This document shows, piece after piece, positions 1 through 11,900 of a stretch of DNA of 64,000 nucleotides (positions within the stretch are counted from its first letter, which is position 1; every line of letters begins with the position of its first letter). The notes below the pieces were generated by a model. That model had not been told where the DNA came from and did no database searches. It saw nothing but the letters and a program-made list of their open reading frames with translations. The position numbers were made by a program, and so were the translations under genes. Source of the stretch: Eutypa lata (taxonomy: Eukaryota; Ascomycota; Sordariomycetes; Xylariales; Diatrypaceae); contig JAKULF010000001.1 of the NCBI GenBank assembly GCA_022661535.1, positions 372,001 through 436,000 on the forward strand. The letters are read 5' to 3'.

Positions 1-47
1 CGATTGTTGGTTATTGGAATGGTATAAATATGGTTATATTACATGGT

Positions 48-71
48 AGAGAGAGAGAGAGAGAGAGAGAG
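48..71. repeat. (AG)12 microsatellite
   Basis: Twelve uninterrupted AG units, read directly. Confidence 0.95.
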
Positions 72-814
72 CAATACTCTTATAGAGAGGGAGATGAACG
101 AACAGCCTTGCTGTGCCCAAAAAGGTACAGGCAGTGGGCATTGGTGGTTTCGATTTTAACTACCGAGTTATCTACCATACGCTGTTTCTACCAATGGATG
201 ACCCTGTGAATGATTTTAATAATATTTTCATGTCGGATTGACAGACAAGCTACCTAACAGCAAGTCCGTCTCAGCTGTATGCAAATCGAAGAGTATGCCC
301 GTGTCTACCAGAGCCCTTCCCTTCCCTTCACTCGCTTGACACTATTAGAACGAACGACCTTCACCGGGAGGCATGATATTGAAGTACGGAGAAGAAGTAT
401 GTAGATAAAAGTCATTTCAAACTAGAAGTACCTGGTTGTTCAACTCAACCTTGGTTCCGCCCACTCTTATGTAGTTACCTACATGTAGTTAGTGAGCTTC
501 GTCCGGATCGAACGAGAGATATACTTACTCGACCTCTTTCCGAAATGAAATACACCGAAGGACCTCCTTCGAGTTCCGAACAAGACGTGAAGCGAAGTCT
601 CCTTCGTATTCTACCTATGTATCTAGCCCCTACTCGTCCTTGCTAAGAGATACTGCCTCGTAGTTGTGATGTACATACCACGTGATGCAGAATATACCCA
701 AGCTTGTCGACTTAGCCATGATGATGTTGTTAGAAATAGGGGTTTGACGATAAGAGTGCTGATTATTATACGGGTGGTTGAAGTCAGTTAACATTAGTAT
801 ATTTTGCCTAAGCA

Positions 815-855
815 AGGTAGTAAGTAGGTAAGTAGGTATATGTAGGTAGGTAGAT
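815..855. repeat. TAGG-type degenerate tetranucleotide run
   Basis: Imperfect GTAG/GGTA units. This is one of many copies of this motif class in the intergenic DNA of the window. Confidence 0.8.
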
Positions 856-1535
856 AAATAACACCCATTCGTTAAAGAACGCGATAAACACTTTTTTACA
901 ACGCATTTTAGCTATTTTACGGCTCATATGTGTATGCATTGGAAGGGGTGACATACTATCCATTGGAAATGACTGCTTTCATATCTTGAAGGTAGCAGCA
1001 GTACGGCGTATTGTAGCAGTGAAGACATATGGCTTATATTGTCAAGAGGTGTTTTAGCTGTTGGTGATACGGAAGAACCAAAATTTCGCATGAGAAAGGG
1101 GAGTGATATGGAACCAACAAGAACCTACTGCATGGCGGCCTTTCGTTCTCAGAATAACCTAGTAAGCAGCATTCATTGCCCTTTTGGTTCAGAAATTTAT
1201 GTAATTTTCGACCGGTATAAAGTCTTCGTTTAGTGTTTTGTAGATGTTTATCCCCTCTAGCCCTGAAGACCTCACTTATCAATCAATATACTCCTAAGTT
1301 AGGAACAGGCTTATAAAGCTAACAGTATGTCTTCATCACTTGCCGTACAACCAACCTTGTTGTTCGCGTATTGCATTCACCTGCATCATCTCTATGTACT
1401 GGTAATATACGAGCTAGACATGGTTCATTGTATTCTTTTTTGACTATGTCTACTTCTTGCTTGATTTGCTCATGTAGCATAGGTAGGTAGGCACTTCGTA
1501 TTGCTGGCTATATAATTAATTGCAAATTGATATCA

Positions 1536-3012
1536 TCATAATTCGTCATCTGACTCCGTCTCATCGTCATCGGTAGCTGGTTGAGGAGGTGGCGGTGCCG
1601 CAGCTTTGCTTCCCTTCAGGAAAGGTATAACGCGGCGTGGCGGGAGTTCGTCGTCGTCATCGTTAGTCTTATTTTGAGGAGGGGCCGGTTTCGCCTCAGC
1701 GGCCCCCTTTCCTGTCTTGCTAGTACCGGCCTTGGATGTCGTAGCCTTCGACGTAGCAGATCTTGTCGTCCGTCCTCTCGCGGCCTGCTTGCCTCTAGAT
1801 TTTGGCGCAGGTGGCGGTGATGCAGATGGCGACGACGCAGCCCCATCGCTCTCTGTCTCCGTAGCTGCGTCATTCATAATCTCAGAATCAGTCGTCTCGG
1901 GATCGTTGTCTTCAGGGTCCAACTGTGGCCCACCGCCACTGTCAGCATTATTGTCGACTTCCATTTTCACGAACGCCCCATCATCGTCCTCATCGGTGCT
2001 CTCATCCTTGTCGTTCCCGCCCGCCTTCCGCTTAGAGCCCCGCGAGGCTCCGGCTCCGGCTCCGGTCCCTTTGCCCGGGCCTCCACTTCCACCGTCAGCA
2101 ACCGCCATTAGGCGCTGCTGTTGGCGAATCTTGACCTTCTTCTCGTTGAGGAGGTCTCGGAACCGCACTAGAAGCTGCGTCTCGTCATCCTCTTTAGCCT
2201 GGATAAGCTCTCGTAGCTGGTCCTTGAGCTCGCCGACGGAGCTCTCTAGGGCCTGCGCCTTGGCGGTCGCCGCGGCGAGCTCTTCTTCTGCGCGCACGCG
2301 CGCCGCGATCGTCGAGATGCACCAGTTGAAGGGTGAGATCTCCTCGTCTGGGTTCTCGGACAGCTTGACGGCGCCGAGACGTTGCTGAAGGAACGGGGTC
2401 AGTATGTAGGTAGGTAAGTAGGCTCTCCTTCGTGGGGGAGCTAGCTATATCGGATAGACGAACCGTGATTCCATGGATGTTCTTCCGGACGCAGAGCTCT
2501 ACGTAGGAAGCGTCCGGTGGCACTTCGGCTCTAATCTCGATATCGTGCCCTGGTTTCTGATCGACAAAGGTCGAAGTCAGGATTGCCTCCCACTCATCAT
2601 CGGTGCAATGACCAGTTGTGGCCTTGTGTTCTATTATTCTCTTATGCCGTACTATAGGGGGGAGAATAGGGGTGGAGGGTCAGCAAGTCCTATATCTAAA
2701 TTTATGCACATCACATGTTCTTTGTTTGGTGCATAATTTTCGATATGGAGGCATGACTGGGGTATGGCAACCCGGACTGGAGCGATCTGGGCTAGCCATA
2801 CCGGGGTGATGCAAACGTTCCCCATGGGGAAGTAAAAACGACCGGAAGATTGGTGGGAACTTACATTTGGCGGCGAAGACGGCGGACCCTTCCGAGCCTC
2901 GGAGCTTGAGATCGAGCGGCTTTGATCCGTAAGAGGTTGCCTCTAATAAGAAGAATTCATCTTCTTTTCCCGATATTGGGAACCGCAGGACTGGAGGCCC
3001 TTCTGCAGCCAT
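1536..3012 (-). CDS. XRCC4-like non-homologous end-joining factor
   Basis: Predicted 394-aa protein from three exons: 3012-2865, 2651-2464 and 2384-1536. It is the fungal counterpart of XRCC4/Lif1, which scaffolds DNA ligase IV in nuclear end joining. The N-terminal part (about residues 1-145) reads as the XRCC4 head: an LRFPIS start, the DDEWEAIL segment, and the QQRLGAVKL then FNWC region. A coiled coil with LRAEEEL-like heptads follows (about 150-200). A long, low-complexity acidic and basic tail ends in DDEL. The first exon-exon join needs an acceptor at 2652-2653, and the second intron (2385-2463) uses the donor GTTCGT with a CTGAC-type branch. Frame closure and alignment to the family support both. 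The start ATG at 3012 is the only one ahead of the head domain. Family assignment is fairly sure; the exact first acceptor is less so. Confidence 0.8.
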
Positions 3013-4963
3013 TTCAGGCGAGCCTGGTACTGGTCACCTGAGGTAGATGATCAGAGCAAAAGTAATTAAGACGACGCCACGCCACTCCGTGATTTAGAAT
3101 GTTCCTGTTTCTGAGAACGTGCGATCCGACGAATGGGTGACTAGACCGACTGAAACTGTCGATCAGCGGCCCGAGATTAAACGAAACACCCTTTAATTCA
3201 GAGCCTCATTCCAACAGGCACCAACTTATCAGAAACAAGCGGGGTAGGTACAAACGAGATCGTTGAAAGGAATGAGCAAATAGATATGAGAACCTGTTTC
3301 AACTTCATGTATTCGTAATGGATGGTATCATACCTTGTTATAACTTGTTCCCCCCGTTGTCTCGGCCTTGATTGGGTGGGTGTTTGCTTGTAGTGAGGGC
3401 GTCAAAGAAACTTCATACAATCAAAGGAATGTAGGTAGACACGTAAATAATCACCTTTTATTTACTGGGGTGTTCATAACCATCACCTACCTAAGATACT
3501 AGGAAGGAATTCTGAATATGTACGTGTAAATATGTGTTTGCTTATATCAACCAACTACTTCGTATATGTATGTAGTTATTTAGGCAACTACAACTAAAGG
3601 CAACAATACTTCGTAGGTATCCATACCTACCTAGGTACTTAAGGTAAAGCCAACTAACATAAGGTAATCAGGTACGCCTACCTGATCTGCATTCTACGTT
3701 CCGCGGTTTTCTTAGCATGAATCTTATACAGAATAGCAATAAAAGGAAATATATTTAGAAGCTGTGTCTGCATGATTATAGATATTAACATATAGGGTAT
3801 ACACTATTTGATGAGGGGTTGATCGCGTTCTGATATTTTCTTCTTTCTTTTCTTTTCGCGTCCATCTCGCGTTTCCCTTAGGTACACACCTCCTTATAAT
3901 TGCCAGTTTTCAAGCGAGTGTTACTGAGACTAACCCTATGCTCAGGAACACCTACTTAGAATATCCTCTCCGCTGCCCTCGTGCACACACTTCTCACTTC
4001 GTAAAATCGTTAGCAAATTGCAGAAACCGAATCGTATCATTTATAAATATATTGATATAATCAAATGAAAAGAAGGAAAAGTGGTCTGTCTGTCTTTGCT
4101 GTAAGATAAATTGAATATCAGATCCATCCCACTGATTTGCACATAAGGTTGTACTGCACGGGCCTCTACCAGCCACCAACTTTCAAATTATGTCCACCTT
4201 CACCCCTGACCCTGAGAAAAACTCGATTTAGCGTCAGGTAGCTCTCCACTAACTTCCTACCTACCAGCCTACCTGAGCCTGCGGTCCAGCCAAATTCACC
4301 CCCTCCCCCAAGAGTTCAGCCCAGCCTTTTGTGCACTGCGCTGCAATACGACACTGCAACACACAACACCACACACACTCACACGCATAACCCCAACCTG
4401 CCGAACCTCTTCTAAATCTGTCACCAACGATCACATCACCATATAGTGTTTTGTGCCTTGGGAAAAAAGCAGCCAATTCAACTACACCTACTTACATCAC
4501 ATCTACCCACTCATTACAATTTACGATTCACTCCACTGCATAACTGCTACATTACTGAATAGAATCGTCCGTGTTATCGTAGCCTTGGAAGCAACATATT
4601 CTGATTGTTTTTAATTGAATTCAAGTCGCGTTGTTCAGCTGTTCAGCCACCAATAGTGCCTCCGATATTCGACCACGATTGGAATCTTATGCCGAGTCAT
4701 TAACTACCTACTTCTTCCCGATTGCGAAACTTCGAGATTCTTATAAAAACTACGAAGGGATTCAACTGTTTGCGACCGACTTAAAACTATCTCAACGGAC
4801 ATCTAGAAGATGCGACCGGAACGTAGGAATGTTTCTTAATGGGAACCGTACCTGGAAGAATCAGATCTCGCGCGACACTTTCATTTAAGACGTGCGACCA
4901 TCGCACGCATGCAGCATCTCCACCACGAAGCGACTGGCGGGATTCTTACCGGAGATTAACACC
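3013..4963. other. Intergenic between divergent XRCC4-like and BFA1 genes
   Basis: Bidirectional promoter space of about 1.95 kb with TACC/GGTA runs near 3620-3690 and 4255-4275. The stretch just before 4964 is probably BFA1 5' leader. No other gene is supported. Confidence 0.6.
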
Positions 4964-7900
4964 ATGGATACTCTACGACTAAAACCTAGGCAACCCGTGA
5001 CGGACGATTTCGAGAGCTGGGACGACGATGATTTTATGATTGATACTGACGACTTTACCTTTCGGAGCTCATCGACTAATACGAACGCACAGACAAGCAG
5101 GCGCGACAGCCACTCTTCTTTCAGATCAGAGCGCGAGTCCTTGGGTGGCCAGGAAGAAAGACATGTCCATTTACCAGGAGACGACGAGAAGTCTACACTA
5201 GACGCCATAGCAGCCGCTGCCCATGCTGGCATTCCTATACCTGTTGATGTTCCACCTTCCGCCTTGATGGGAGGTACCATTAAACGACTTGGGGGCCGTA
5301 GTGTCAAGAAGATCATTCAGGAGGACTGGTGTGATGATTTGGAAATGCCAGATTCGGGCCAGACACTGCGCCTCAAGTCTCGAGACGGCACTAAATTCCC
5401 TGAGGCCATACGGCAGGTTAGTGGTTCGGGAAATCCTAGTCCTGTCAAGCAGCCGCAGAGTATCACGCAGCTATTTTCTCCCAAGGAAAATAAAGCGCCG
5501 GCCTTAGCAACACCTATAAACTTGGACAAGTTCAAGGACAACGACGAAGATGATGATATGTTTGGCGATGGAGGCGACACAATCAGGGCACCAAAGCTTC
5601 GACCTCAAGCTAAGCCAATATCCTTAATCACGCCACCTACTCCCCAACCCCCTAAGAAAGAAGAGGACGACTTTGAGATGGACCTTGAACTCCCGTCAGA
5701 TGGAAAGTTGAAACTCTCTAGGAGAAGAGATATTCCTAAAACTCCATCACTGAACGCAAATGACGATTTCGACTGGGGGGAAGGCAGTCTTGGAACGAGG
5801 TTTGGAGGCACCAGGCGTGATGCATTTTCCAACCGTAGCTCGTCCGCCTCAGCTCTCAGTCCTAGTATTGCAAGTTCGATTACGGCCGAGAGTGAAGACG
5901 AGACTCTGGATGGCTTAGAGTTACCTAATGGACCCTTAGATTTGGGAGAGCGTTTGAAACGCCGAAAACTAAGTCGATCTCCTGAGAGGTCGAGGATAGA
6001 CCAATTGTCACAGTCATCCAAGCAGCACCTACAGACCACCGAAGAGAAGGAGGACCCATTATCTGGCCTTGAACTGGGCGATGGTGATGTCTTCGGTTCT
6101 GGCAAAAACTCCCTGCATCGTAACGTGAAAGTCAAAGAGGCACTGCCGACTGTTCCCGCGCGGCCGAAGACTGCGGTATCACTAATTTTTACTAACAAAC
6201 CCGTCACAGGGGCATCCAACTCATCGCGCCTTCCACGACCTATGATTAGCCATGAACGTTCGCACACCCAACCTTCGCTTGAGCCAGTTTCCGAAAGTGG
6301 TGGCCCTATTCCATCACGACCTAGCCGTAGATCACAGTCGAGAATGGGCCATTCAACTCAGTCTTCTATATCAAGCATTCACACTCCAACTACCCCCACA
6401 CCTGCCTCATCATTTCACCAGCAAACTACTACACCACGCAGGAAGGAACTTGGTCAGAAGGCCTCAACTGGTACTCTCCGTGGTGAGCCAACTACTACTA
6501 GTGCACAGCTTCTACGACTGAAGAGGTCTCTGCCAGCTCTGCGTCCTGGTCAATCCCCCGCAAAGCCAGCAACATCACGTTTTGACCGTCCGCCTTCACG
6601 GACCGATTCTAGTCGGCCACAGTCGTCTCTACGCCCCAAGACTCCGGTTGAAAGGCCACGCTCTACTTACGAGAGTAGTGCAGCCCAGGCGAGGAAAACC
6701 CACGCCCCTTTCTTACCTGCCGGTGCCTCGCAGAACCAGTCGCAAAACGTAAATGCCAAGATGTCGCGTGTATTCAGGCGTCACGACTCAGATCATGGCC
6801 CGGAGGTTAGGCCCCTTTCACGCGCGTTCTCGCGCTCCGGCATGCGATCACCGAGTCCTAGAAGACTTCGTAATGGGGGGATGGCTTCAGAACCAATATG
6901 GAAACAGCTCAGTAAGCCTCGCCGCGTCCGACAATTCGGTGATGGCCATGAGTTAGATGGATTCGACGATCTCCCAACTTCGGCTCAGACGGAGTCTAAA
7001 TTCACCAAGCAGCCTGTTGGGAGTGGAAATAGAAATACCATTCGGAACAGGTTATACCAAAATGTTCTACCGGATCGCAATACGCCAAGTCCAGTCTCAC
7101 CTTACTCTCCTTCTAGAGTTGATTATCAGCCTCACTTCGCTCGAGACACTACTGCCAGCCGGCTAGCAAGGGAAGCGAGTCTGGCACAAAGAGCACCCCA
7201 GTCCGGACCTTTGGCGCCTCTAACTACACAAAGGATTGCACAGTTGTCTACAAGGACGAATCTAAGCCCAAGCTATCCCCAGAATACCATTAGAGCGAAG
7301 AAGAATCGAAAAACTCAGCAGCAGAAACCTCACTTGATTTCTAACTTGAGTTCAGCAAAGGAGTCAAAAGGTGAGAACTTTGCTCTCTTTACTTGAAGGA
7401 TAGGGCTAATGTTAAGATAGTTGTGAACGGGATGACTTACAATCCGGTGACATACCGCTGGGAAGGCAACGAGAACGTCCTAACCGCTTTCAATGCTCCA
7501 GCATCTACGCCATCCACAACATCCCTACCTCCACATATGCAGCGCGAGAAGGAGGCTTTGACTCCTGGACCTGTGCTTATCAAGGATATGAGCACAAGCA
7601 AGGGTGCTAAGAGGATTGGTGATATGGTGTTTGACCCACAAGCCATGTGTTGGCTTAAGGTTGACACCTCAACCCCGGATTCCAAGTCGGACGATCCCAT
7701 GGAAGGGTTCAATGCTATGGAAGATGACGACGATCCGTTTAAGGATATTCCTGACCTTGAAGACAAAGAAATGGACAACGCCGAGGGTGGCCATGGACGT
7801 GTCAGCGACATCAAAGACGAATGGCTCGTGGGGGAAGAGTTCGACGTCGGTCCCGAGTTCATCAGGCGACAACGAGAAGAGGAAGAACGTTGGCGCAAAA

Positions 7901-7983
7901 AATGCGAGAAATGGGTCGGAAATGGCGACCGCGACCGCGAAGCGTGGCGATGGGCCATTAAAGACATGATCAGGGGCATCTAG
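4964..7983 (+). CDS. BFA1/Byr4 subunit of the two-component mitotic-exit GAP
   Basis: Predicted 989-aa protein. Exons 4964-7370 and 7421-7983 flank a 50-nt intron (donor GTGAGA, acceptor ATAG). BFA1 in budding yeast, or Byr4 in fission yeast, pairs with the TBC protein Bub2/Cdc16 as the GAP for the spindle-pole GTPase Tem1/Spg1, restraining mitotic exit and septation. Evidence: an N-terminal acidic block (ESWDDDDF), then IKRLGGRSVKKIIQEDW at about residue 106, a long Ser/Pro-rich disordered middle, and the paired C-terminal family motifs GMTYNPVTYRWEGNEN and GDMVFDPQAMCWLKV. The start is the ATG at 4964 in a CACCATGG context; the open frame continues upstream only through a GTG. The intron gives VVNGMTYNP across the join, as the family expects. 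There is no other member of the pathway in the window. Confidence 0.9.
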
Positions 7984-8349
7984 TTCCCGTTACACTCTTC
8001 CAAACTCTCTTAAACTCTCACCACAAACGTGCCTTGAGGGCCTCGGCACGGTGTATCACTATGGGACGTTTTACGACGAGCAACACTATTAGACGGAAAG
8101 GGATAGGGGAATGAACATTCTACCTTAATTAATACAGATTTAATGCTGGGCGGTACGAGGTGATATTGATATTTCAGTCATGCCGCAAACCTCAACTAAG
8201 ACAGCTGCTCCGCCAAGCAATTGGTGTATCAGTCAGTCGACGAGGTAGGCAAGACATACTAACCTCCCCCCAACTTCCATTCATTGGCCAATGTCTCTAT
8301 CACTTAGAGATACACACATTAGCCTTTTCCTTTGTTATGGTGTGTGTGT

Positions 8350-8362
8350 GGGGGGGGGGGGG
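8350..8362. repeat. Poly-G tract
   Basis: Thirteen consecutive G following a short (TG) run. Confidence 0.9.
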
Positions 8363-8567
8363 ATGTGGCAACTATAGGTTTGCTTCTGGATGTACTAGGG
8401 AAGGAGGAAGGAAGGAAGGACGGAACGGGAGAGCTTTGGTTCGCTCACGATGACGAATTACTTGACGACTTGCAACGCTTATTACGACGATATCACTTGT
8501 GTATTTTTAGGCCCCAACAGCGGCCATTCTCGATAGACAAAATTAGGGGTACGGGTTTTGTTACGCT

Positions 8568-8613
8568 GAGATGAGATGAGATGAGACGAGACGAGACGAG
8601 ACGAGATGAGATG
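8568..8613. repeat. GAGAT/GAGAC pentanucleotide repeat
   Basis: About nine 5-bp units. GAGAT units flank a central block of GAGAC units, so a single T/C variant has spread within the array. Confidence 0.9.
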
Positions 8614-8634
8614 CTGAATTGATAATGATGTTTT

Positions 8635-8653
8635 ATGAATGAATGAATGAATG
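8635..8653. repeat. (ATGA)n tetranucleotide repeat
   Basis: Almost five units, read directly. Confidence 0.85.
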
Positions 8654-9759
8654 CGTGTTGAACGACATGTGGAACATAGCCAACATCGATGTTTGTATGG
8701 GCTTCCTCTGAGTTGGTTGTCGGTTCCTTGGTTCTATAAGTGTTCAAGTGACTAATAATTAGGTCCTGTCAGATGTGTGTTTGCAATTTGTTAGGCCTTG
8801 TTCATATGCATGAAGTGATGGATGAAGTTGCTGCTTCGTCTCGGAATGCATACTAACATGGAGCAGAGCGTTTACTCTATTCTGATTCGTAGTTATAGTT
8901 GATACTAGCTAGGACGATGGTAGTAGCAATATCTACTTCCAGTTAAGTACGTAGTATCGATAGATCTAACAGGTTATCTAGAAAGTATTCGAGCCTATAC
9001 CTAAGTATGTCTTTGATTTGGTAATATAGGTTAAAAATGGGCAATGATCTAGATACCTATGGATGTGAACGATCGACAGATTACCGTCAGGAACTCCCAT
9101 GACGAGCAGGTAGTTAGGGCTGTACGGTACTCCACGCGCCTGGCGATCATCTGGAGGCCTTGCTTATCCTTGATCTCTCGATTCGGCCAGATCGAACTAT
9201 ATCTACTTTTTTTCTTCTTCTTTTCACCCTCGTATCCCTAAGCGAAATCAAAGATGAAGCTGTATATGTATGTAAATAGTCAATGCATGCACACATACAT
9301 ACGTACATACGTAGGTGCGACGTGTAATATCAGCATTTCACTATGAACGTTTCGAAACCACGACTGTTTTGTAGCTACGTATTTAGAAGAATGCCCTGTC
9401 CTGTTTCAGGCGCCGTTGAGCCTTTCTTGCTTTGCTTTATTTTTGAGGTCGCCGAACAAACACGTGGGCGAGTCTGACATTGTCATTTGACGATTCCTTT
9501 TAGTTAAAGCTTTAGAACACACAACTACCTCTTACCTACATATCTATATCAGGGTGTCAGGGTATATGTTAAGTTAGACAAGGGGGCTTGTTAAACGTGA
9601 AGCTTGATTTTTTATACGGAAGAACATCGGGAACCTATTGTAGCACTACCCAAAAGGAAAATCCCGAAGATACAGACTATATAATGCCTAATTAGTCACG
9701 TGTCTTTCAACAATTCCCCTCGAGTCAAGGCCCACCTCGACTCTTGAAAAGTTCCACTC

Positions 9760-9846
9760 CCCTTGGTGGTGTAGTTGGTTATCGCGTTCGGCTGTAATTG
9801 TAGATTGTAAACCGAAATGTCGCCGGTTCGATTCCGGCCCGAGGGA
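9760..9846 (+). tRNA. tRNA-Tyr (GUA) with a 13-nt intron
   Basis: Acceptor arms CCCTTGG and CCGAGGG pair over 7 bp (one T-G wobble) with discriminator A at 9846. The anticodon stem is TTCGG/CCGAA and the T stem GCCGG/CCGGC encloses TTCGATT. The anticodon loop CTGTAA-A gives GTA at 9794-9796, that is tyrosine. A 13-nt intron (9798-9810) sits after position 37, the standard place for nuclear tRNA introns; tRNA-Tyr is the classical intron-bearing isoacceptor. Mature length is 74 nt before CCA addition. The D stem is weak at its inner pair. Confidence 0.93.
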
Positions 9847-9853
9847 ACTTAAC

Positions 9854-9858
9854 TTTTT
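9854..9858 (+). terminator. RNA polymerase III terminator of tRNA-Tyr
   Basis: A T5 tract on the coding strand 8 nt after the tRNA discriminator base, with further T runs close behind. Confidence 0.8.
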
Positions 9859-10920
9859 GCTCTTTTTATTTTATTTTTTCATATATATAATTTTTTTTCC
9901 TTTTTGTTATTATTATTAATTTCAGTGTTCATCATCTTGATCTAATTACCACCAAAGTTAAGATAACTAACTCTATTGTCGATCCTTTAAATCTTTCCCC
10001 CATCTGATCTAGAGACTAGGAGGCCTGGAATAAGGGGTGGGGTTTCGTCCTATACTGTAACTAGCAGTCATGTACGAAGTAACCGAGATAGATCATCCCC
10101 TGGGATAAAAGTATAGTCAGCATTTGCAACCCCCTTTTTAAGCTTTTACACTATAAGTCCAACAGAGGGAGGTAGCTCCTGGGAGTCCCTTCGTAGCATG
10201 CATGCTCTATTCCCTTCTTAGCATATTACCCGTAGACGGGGTTTGACATAATTACCTGCATGCTGCTGCTACCTACATACCTGCGCGACTCATCACTTGA
10301 CTACTCCTGCAGCAGAAACCCCTGCTCAAGTCTCCTGATGATGGACTTTTAACCACTTCTAACCAAGATGTCGGGATTCTGCGCGATTGTGGTCCCACAT
10401 CTGATAACCAAAAGTGATGCTGATCCTGCGCTCGGGAAGTCTAGCCATCGCTGGGTTCCTAAGCTCGCCTGAAGCGTCGGGATGCCAAGGCCAGCACCCA
10501 TGGATGGGGCGTCTCAACCGTGTTTCACATGAGCTTGCGGTAGATATACTTTACATACATACAATAACGGTGAGGCCCTGGACGACATAATGTAAAAAAA
10601 AAAAAAAAATGACGTCGAGCATTCATCAGATCTATTATGATTTTCCTGTTCGCGATGACAGAGCTCTCTGCCTGCAGGGTTCGAGGGCGGCCTCTCTGAT
10701 CCACTCGTAGGTAGTAGGTAAGATATCAAAGATATCTAGATATGTAGTATATAATATAACCGGCTGCTCAGGCCTAGGAGCGAACATTTTTTTATACCGA
10801 TGTGTTGATCCCTCCCCCAACCCATTAAGAAGATCGCGAATTATATTATAGCCTATTTATCCATCGTTACCCGCATCGTCTTCCACTAGTACTATCAATT
10901 AGCACCTCCAAACCTATTCA

Positions 10921-10954
10921 CCTACCTACCTACCTACCTACCTACCTACCTACC
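10921..10954. repeat. (CCTA)n tetranucleotide repeat
   Basis: About eight and a half perfect units, 94 nt upstream of the YbjQ-family ATG. It is the cleanest example of the TACC/GGTA motif in the window. Confidence 0.95.
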
Positions 10955-11047
10955 CGCACCTGTGATCCTCCTGTCCATTCATCCTCCTACATACCTACCA
11001 CGCGTCTAAACACACAAACACATCATCAACAGTCCAAAAGTCCAAAA

Positions 11048-11741
11048 ATGCTCACCAACCGCCGCACCAACATGATGATGGGCCCGCACCGGCGGACGCC
11101 CTCGTACCATCACCCCCCGGCCGGCAGCAGCGCCAATGCCACCACCATCAGCAACCTGCCCCCGGCCTACGGAAATGCCGTCGATCCTCTCGGCAACGGA
11201 GACGCGACGGCGTCCGCCGGCGAGCCGCACTGCAAGGCGCCGTCGATCCTGACGTCGACGACCGCCGAGCTGCCCGGGTACCGCGTGGGGCGAGCTCTCG
11301 GCGCCGCTTATGGGTAAGATATTTTTTTTTCGCCTACCTACCTACCGCTAGAGAAGAGAAGAGAAGAGAAGAGAAGAGAGAAGTACTTTAGCTAACACAC
11401 ATATTGCGATACTTTACAGCATCGCGACATGCACGCGCGCGCGCGACCTCAAGTCCCTCCTCAAGTCGCTGCGGTTCGGCGACGAGCCGCGCGCCCTGAC
11501 GCACGCGCTCTACGGGGCCCGGGAGCGCGCCGTCGAGCGCCTCACGCTGGACTGCGTGCGCATGGGGGCCAACGCCGTCGTGGGCGTCGCGTTCGCCGAG
11601 ACCGAGGTCCTGGGCGTGGCGCAGGTCAGCGTCTCGGGCACGGCCGTCTACGTCGAGCGCGAGAATCCCAATGGGGCCGGCGGCGGCAGACAAGCCCCCC
11701 AGGGTCCGCCTCCGGCTTTCGACGTCGTCGCGAATAAGTAA
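11048..11741 (+). CDS. YbjQ/DUF74 (heavy-metal-binding-domain family) protein
   Basis: Predicted 195-aa protein in two exons, 11048-11313 and 11420-11741. The intron (GTAAGA to ACAG) is phase 2 and interrupts AAYG|IATC. After a low-complexity N-terminus (about 65 residues, His/Pro/Asn-rich) comes one complete YbjQ-like domain (about 65-175): ILTSTTAELPGYRVGRALG, then DLKSLLKSL, GARERAVERL and GANAVVGVAF, and a final strand GTAVYVE. The family is widespread in bacteria, where small pentameric proteins are found, and scattered in fungi. No biochemical function is established, and the metal-binding label is historical. The exons are very GC-rich compared with the flanks. Flanking simple repeats lie in the leader, the intron and the 3' side. 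Confidence 0.85.
11351..11383. repeat. GAGAA pentanucleotide repeat inside the YbjQ-gene intron
   Basis: About six units within the intron at 11314-11419, preceded by a short TACC run. Confidence 0.9.
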
Positions 11742-11859
11742 CGATGTTTTTTTTTTTTTTGGTTTTTGCGATCAAGAAATGATACTTATGAAGAGGAAGA
11801 AGAAGAGGAAGAAGAAGAAGACGGAGACGGAGACGGAGAAGAAGAAGGGGAAAGACATC

Positions 11860-11900
<41 letters not shown>

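Larger units (their letters stand above)
1..1535. other. Intergenic, left edge
   Basis: No supportable gene. The stretch holds an (AG)12 microsatellite at 48-71 and TAGG-type tetranucleotide runs near 815-855. The small ORFs here lack family features and composition suggests non-coding DNA. Confidence 0.6.
7984..9759. other. Intergenic with several microsatellites
   Basis: Begins with the BFA1 3' region. It contains poly-G (8350-8362), a GGAA run near 8400, GAGAT/GAGAC pentamers (8568-8613) and GAAT units (8635-8653). No gene is supported. Confidence 0.6.
9847..11047. other. Intergenic, tRNA to YbjQ-family gene
   Basis: AT-rich just after the tRNA. It has poly-A (10594-10609) and a perfect (CTAC)n run (10921-10954) in the presumed promoter or leader of the following gene. 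No gene is supported. Confidence 0.6.

Noticed and set aside
1717..2388. 223-aa plus-strand frame over the XRCC4-like exon
   Set aside because: It is an antisense shadow of a low-complexity acidic region; the minus strand has domain evidence and proper splicing.
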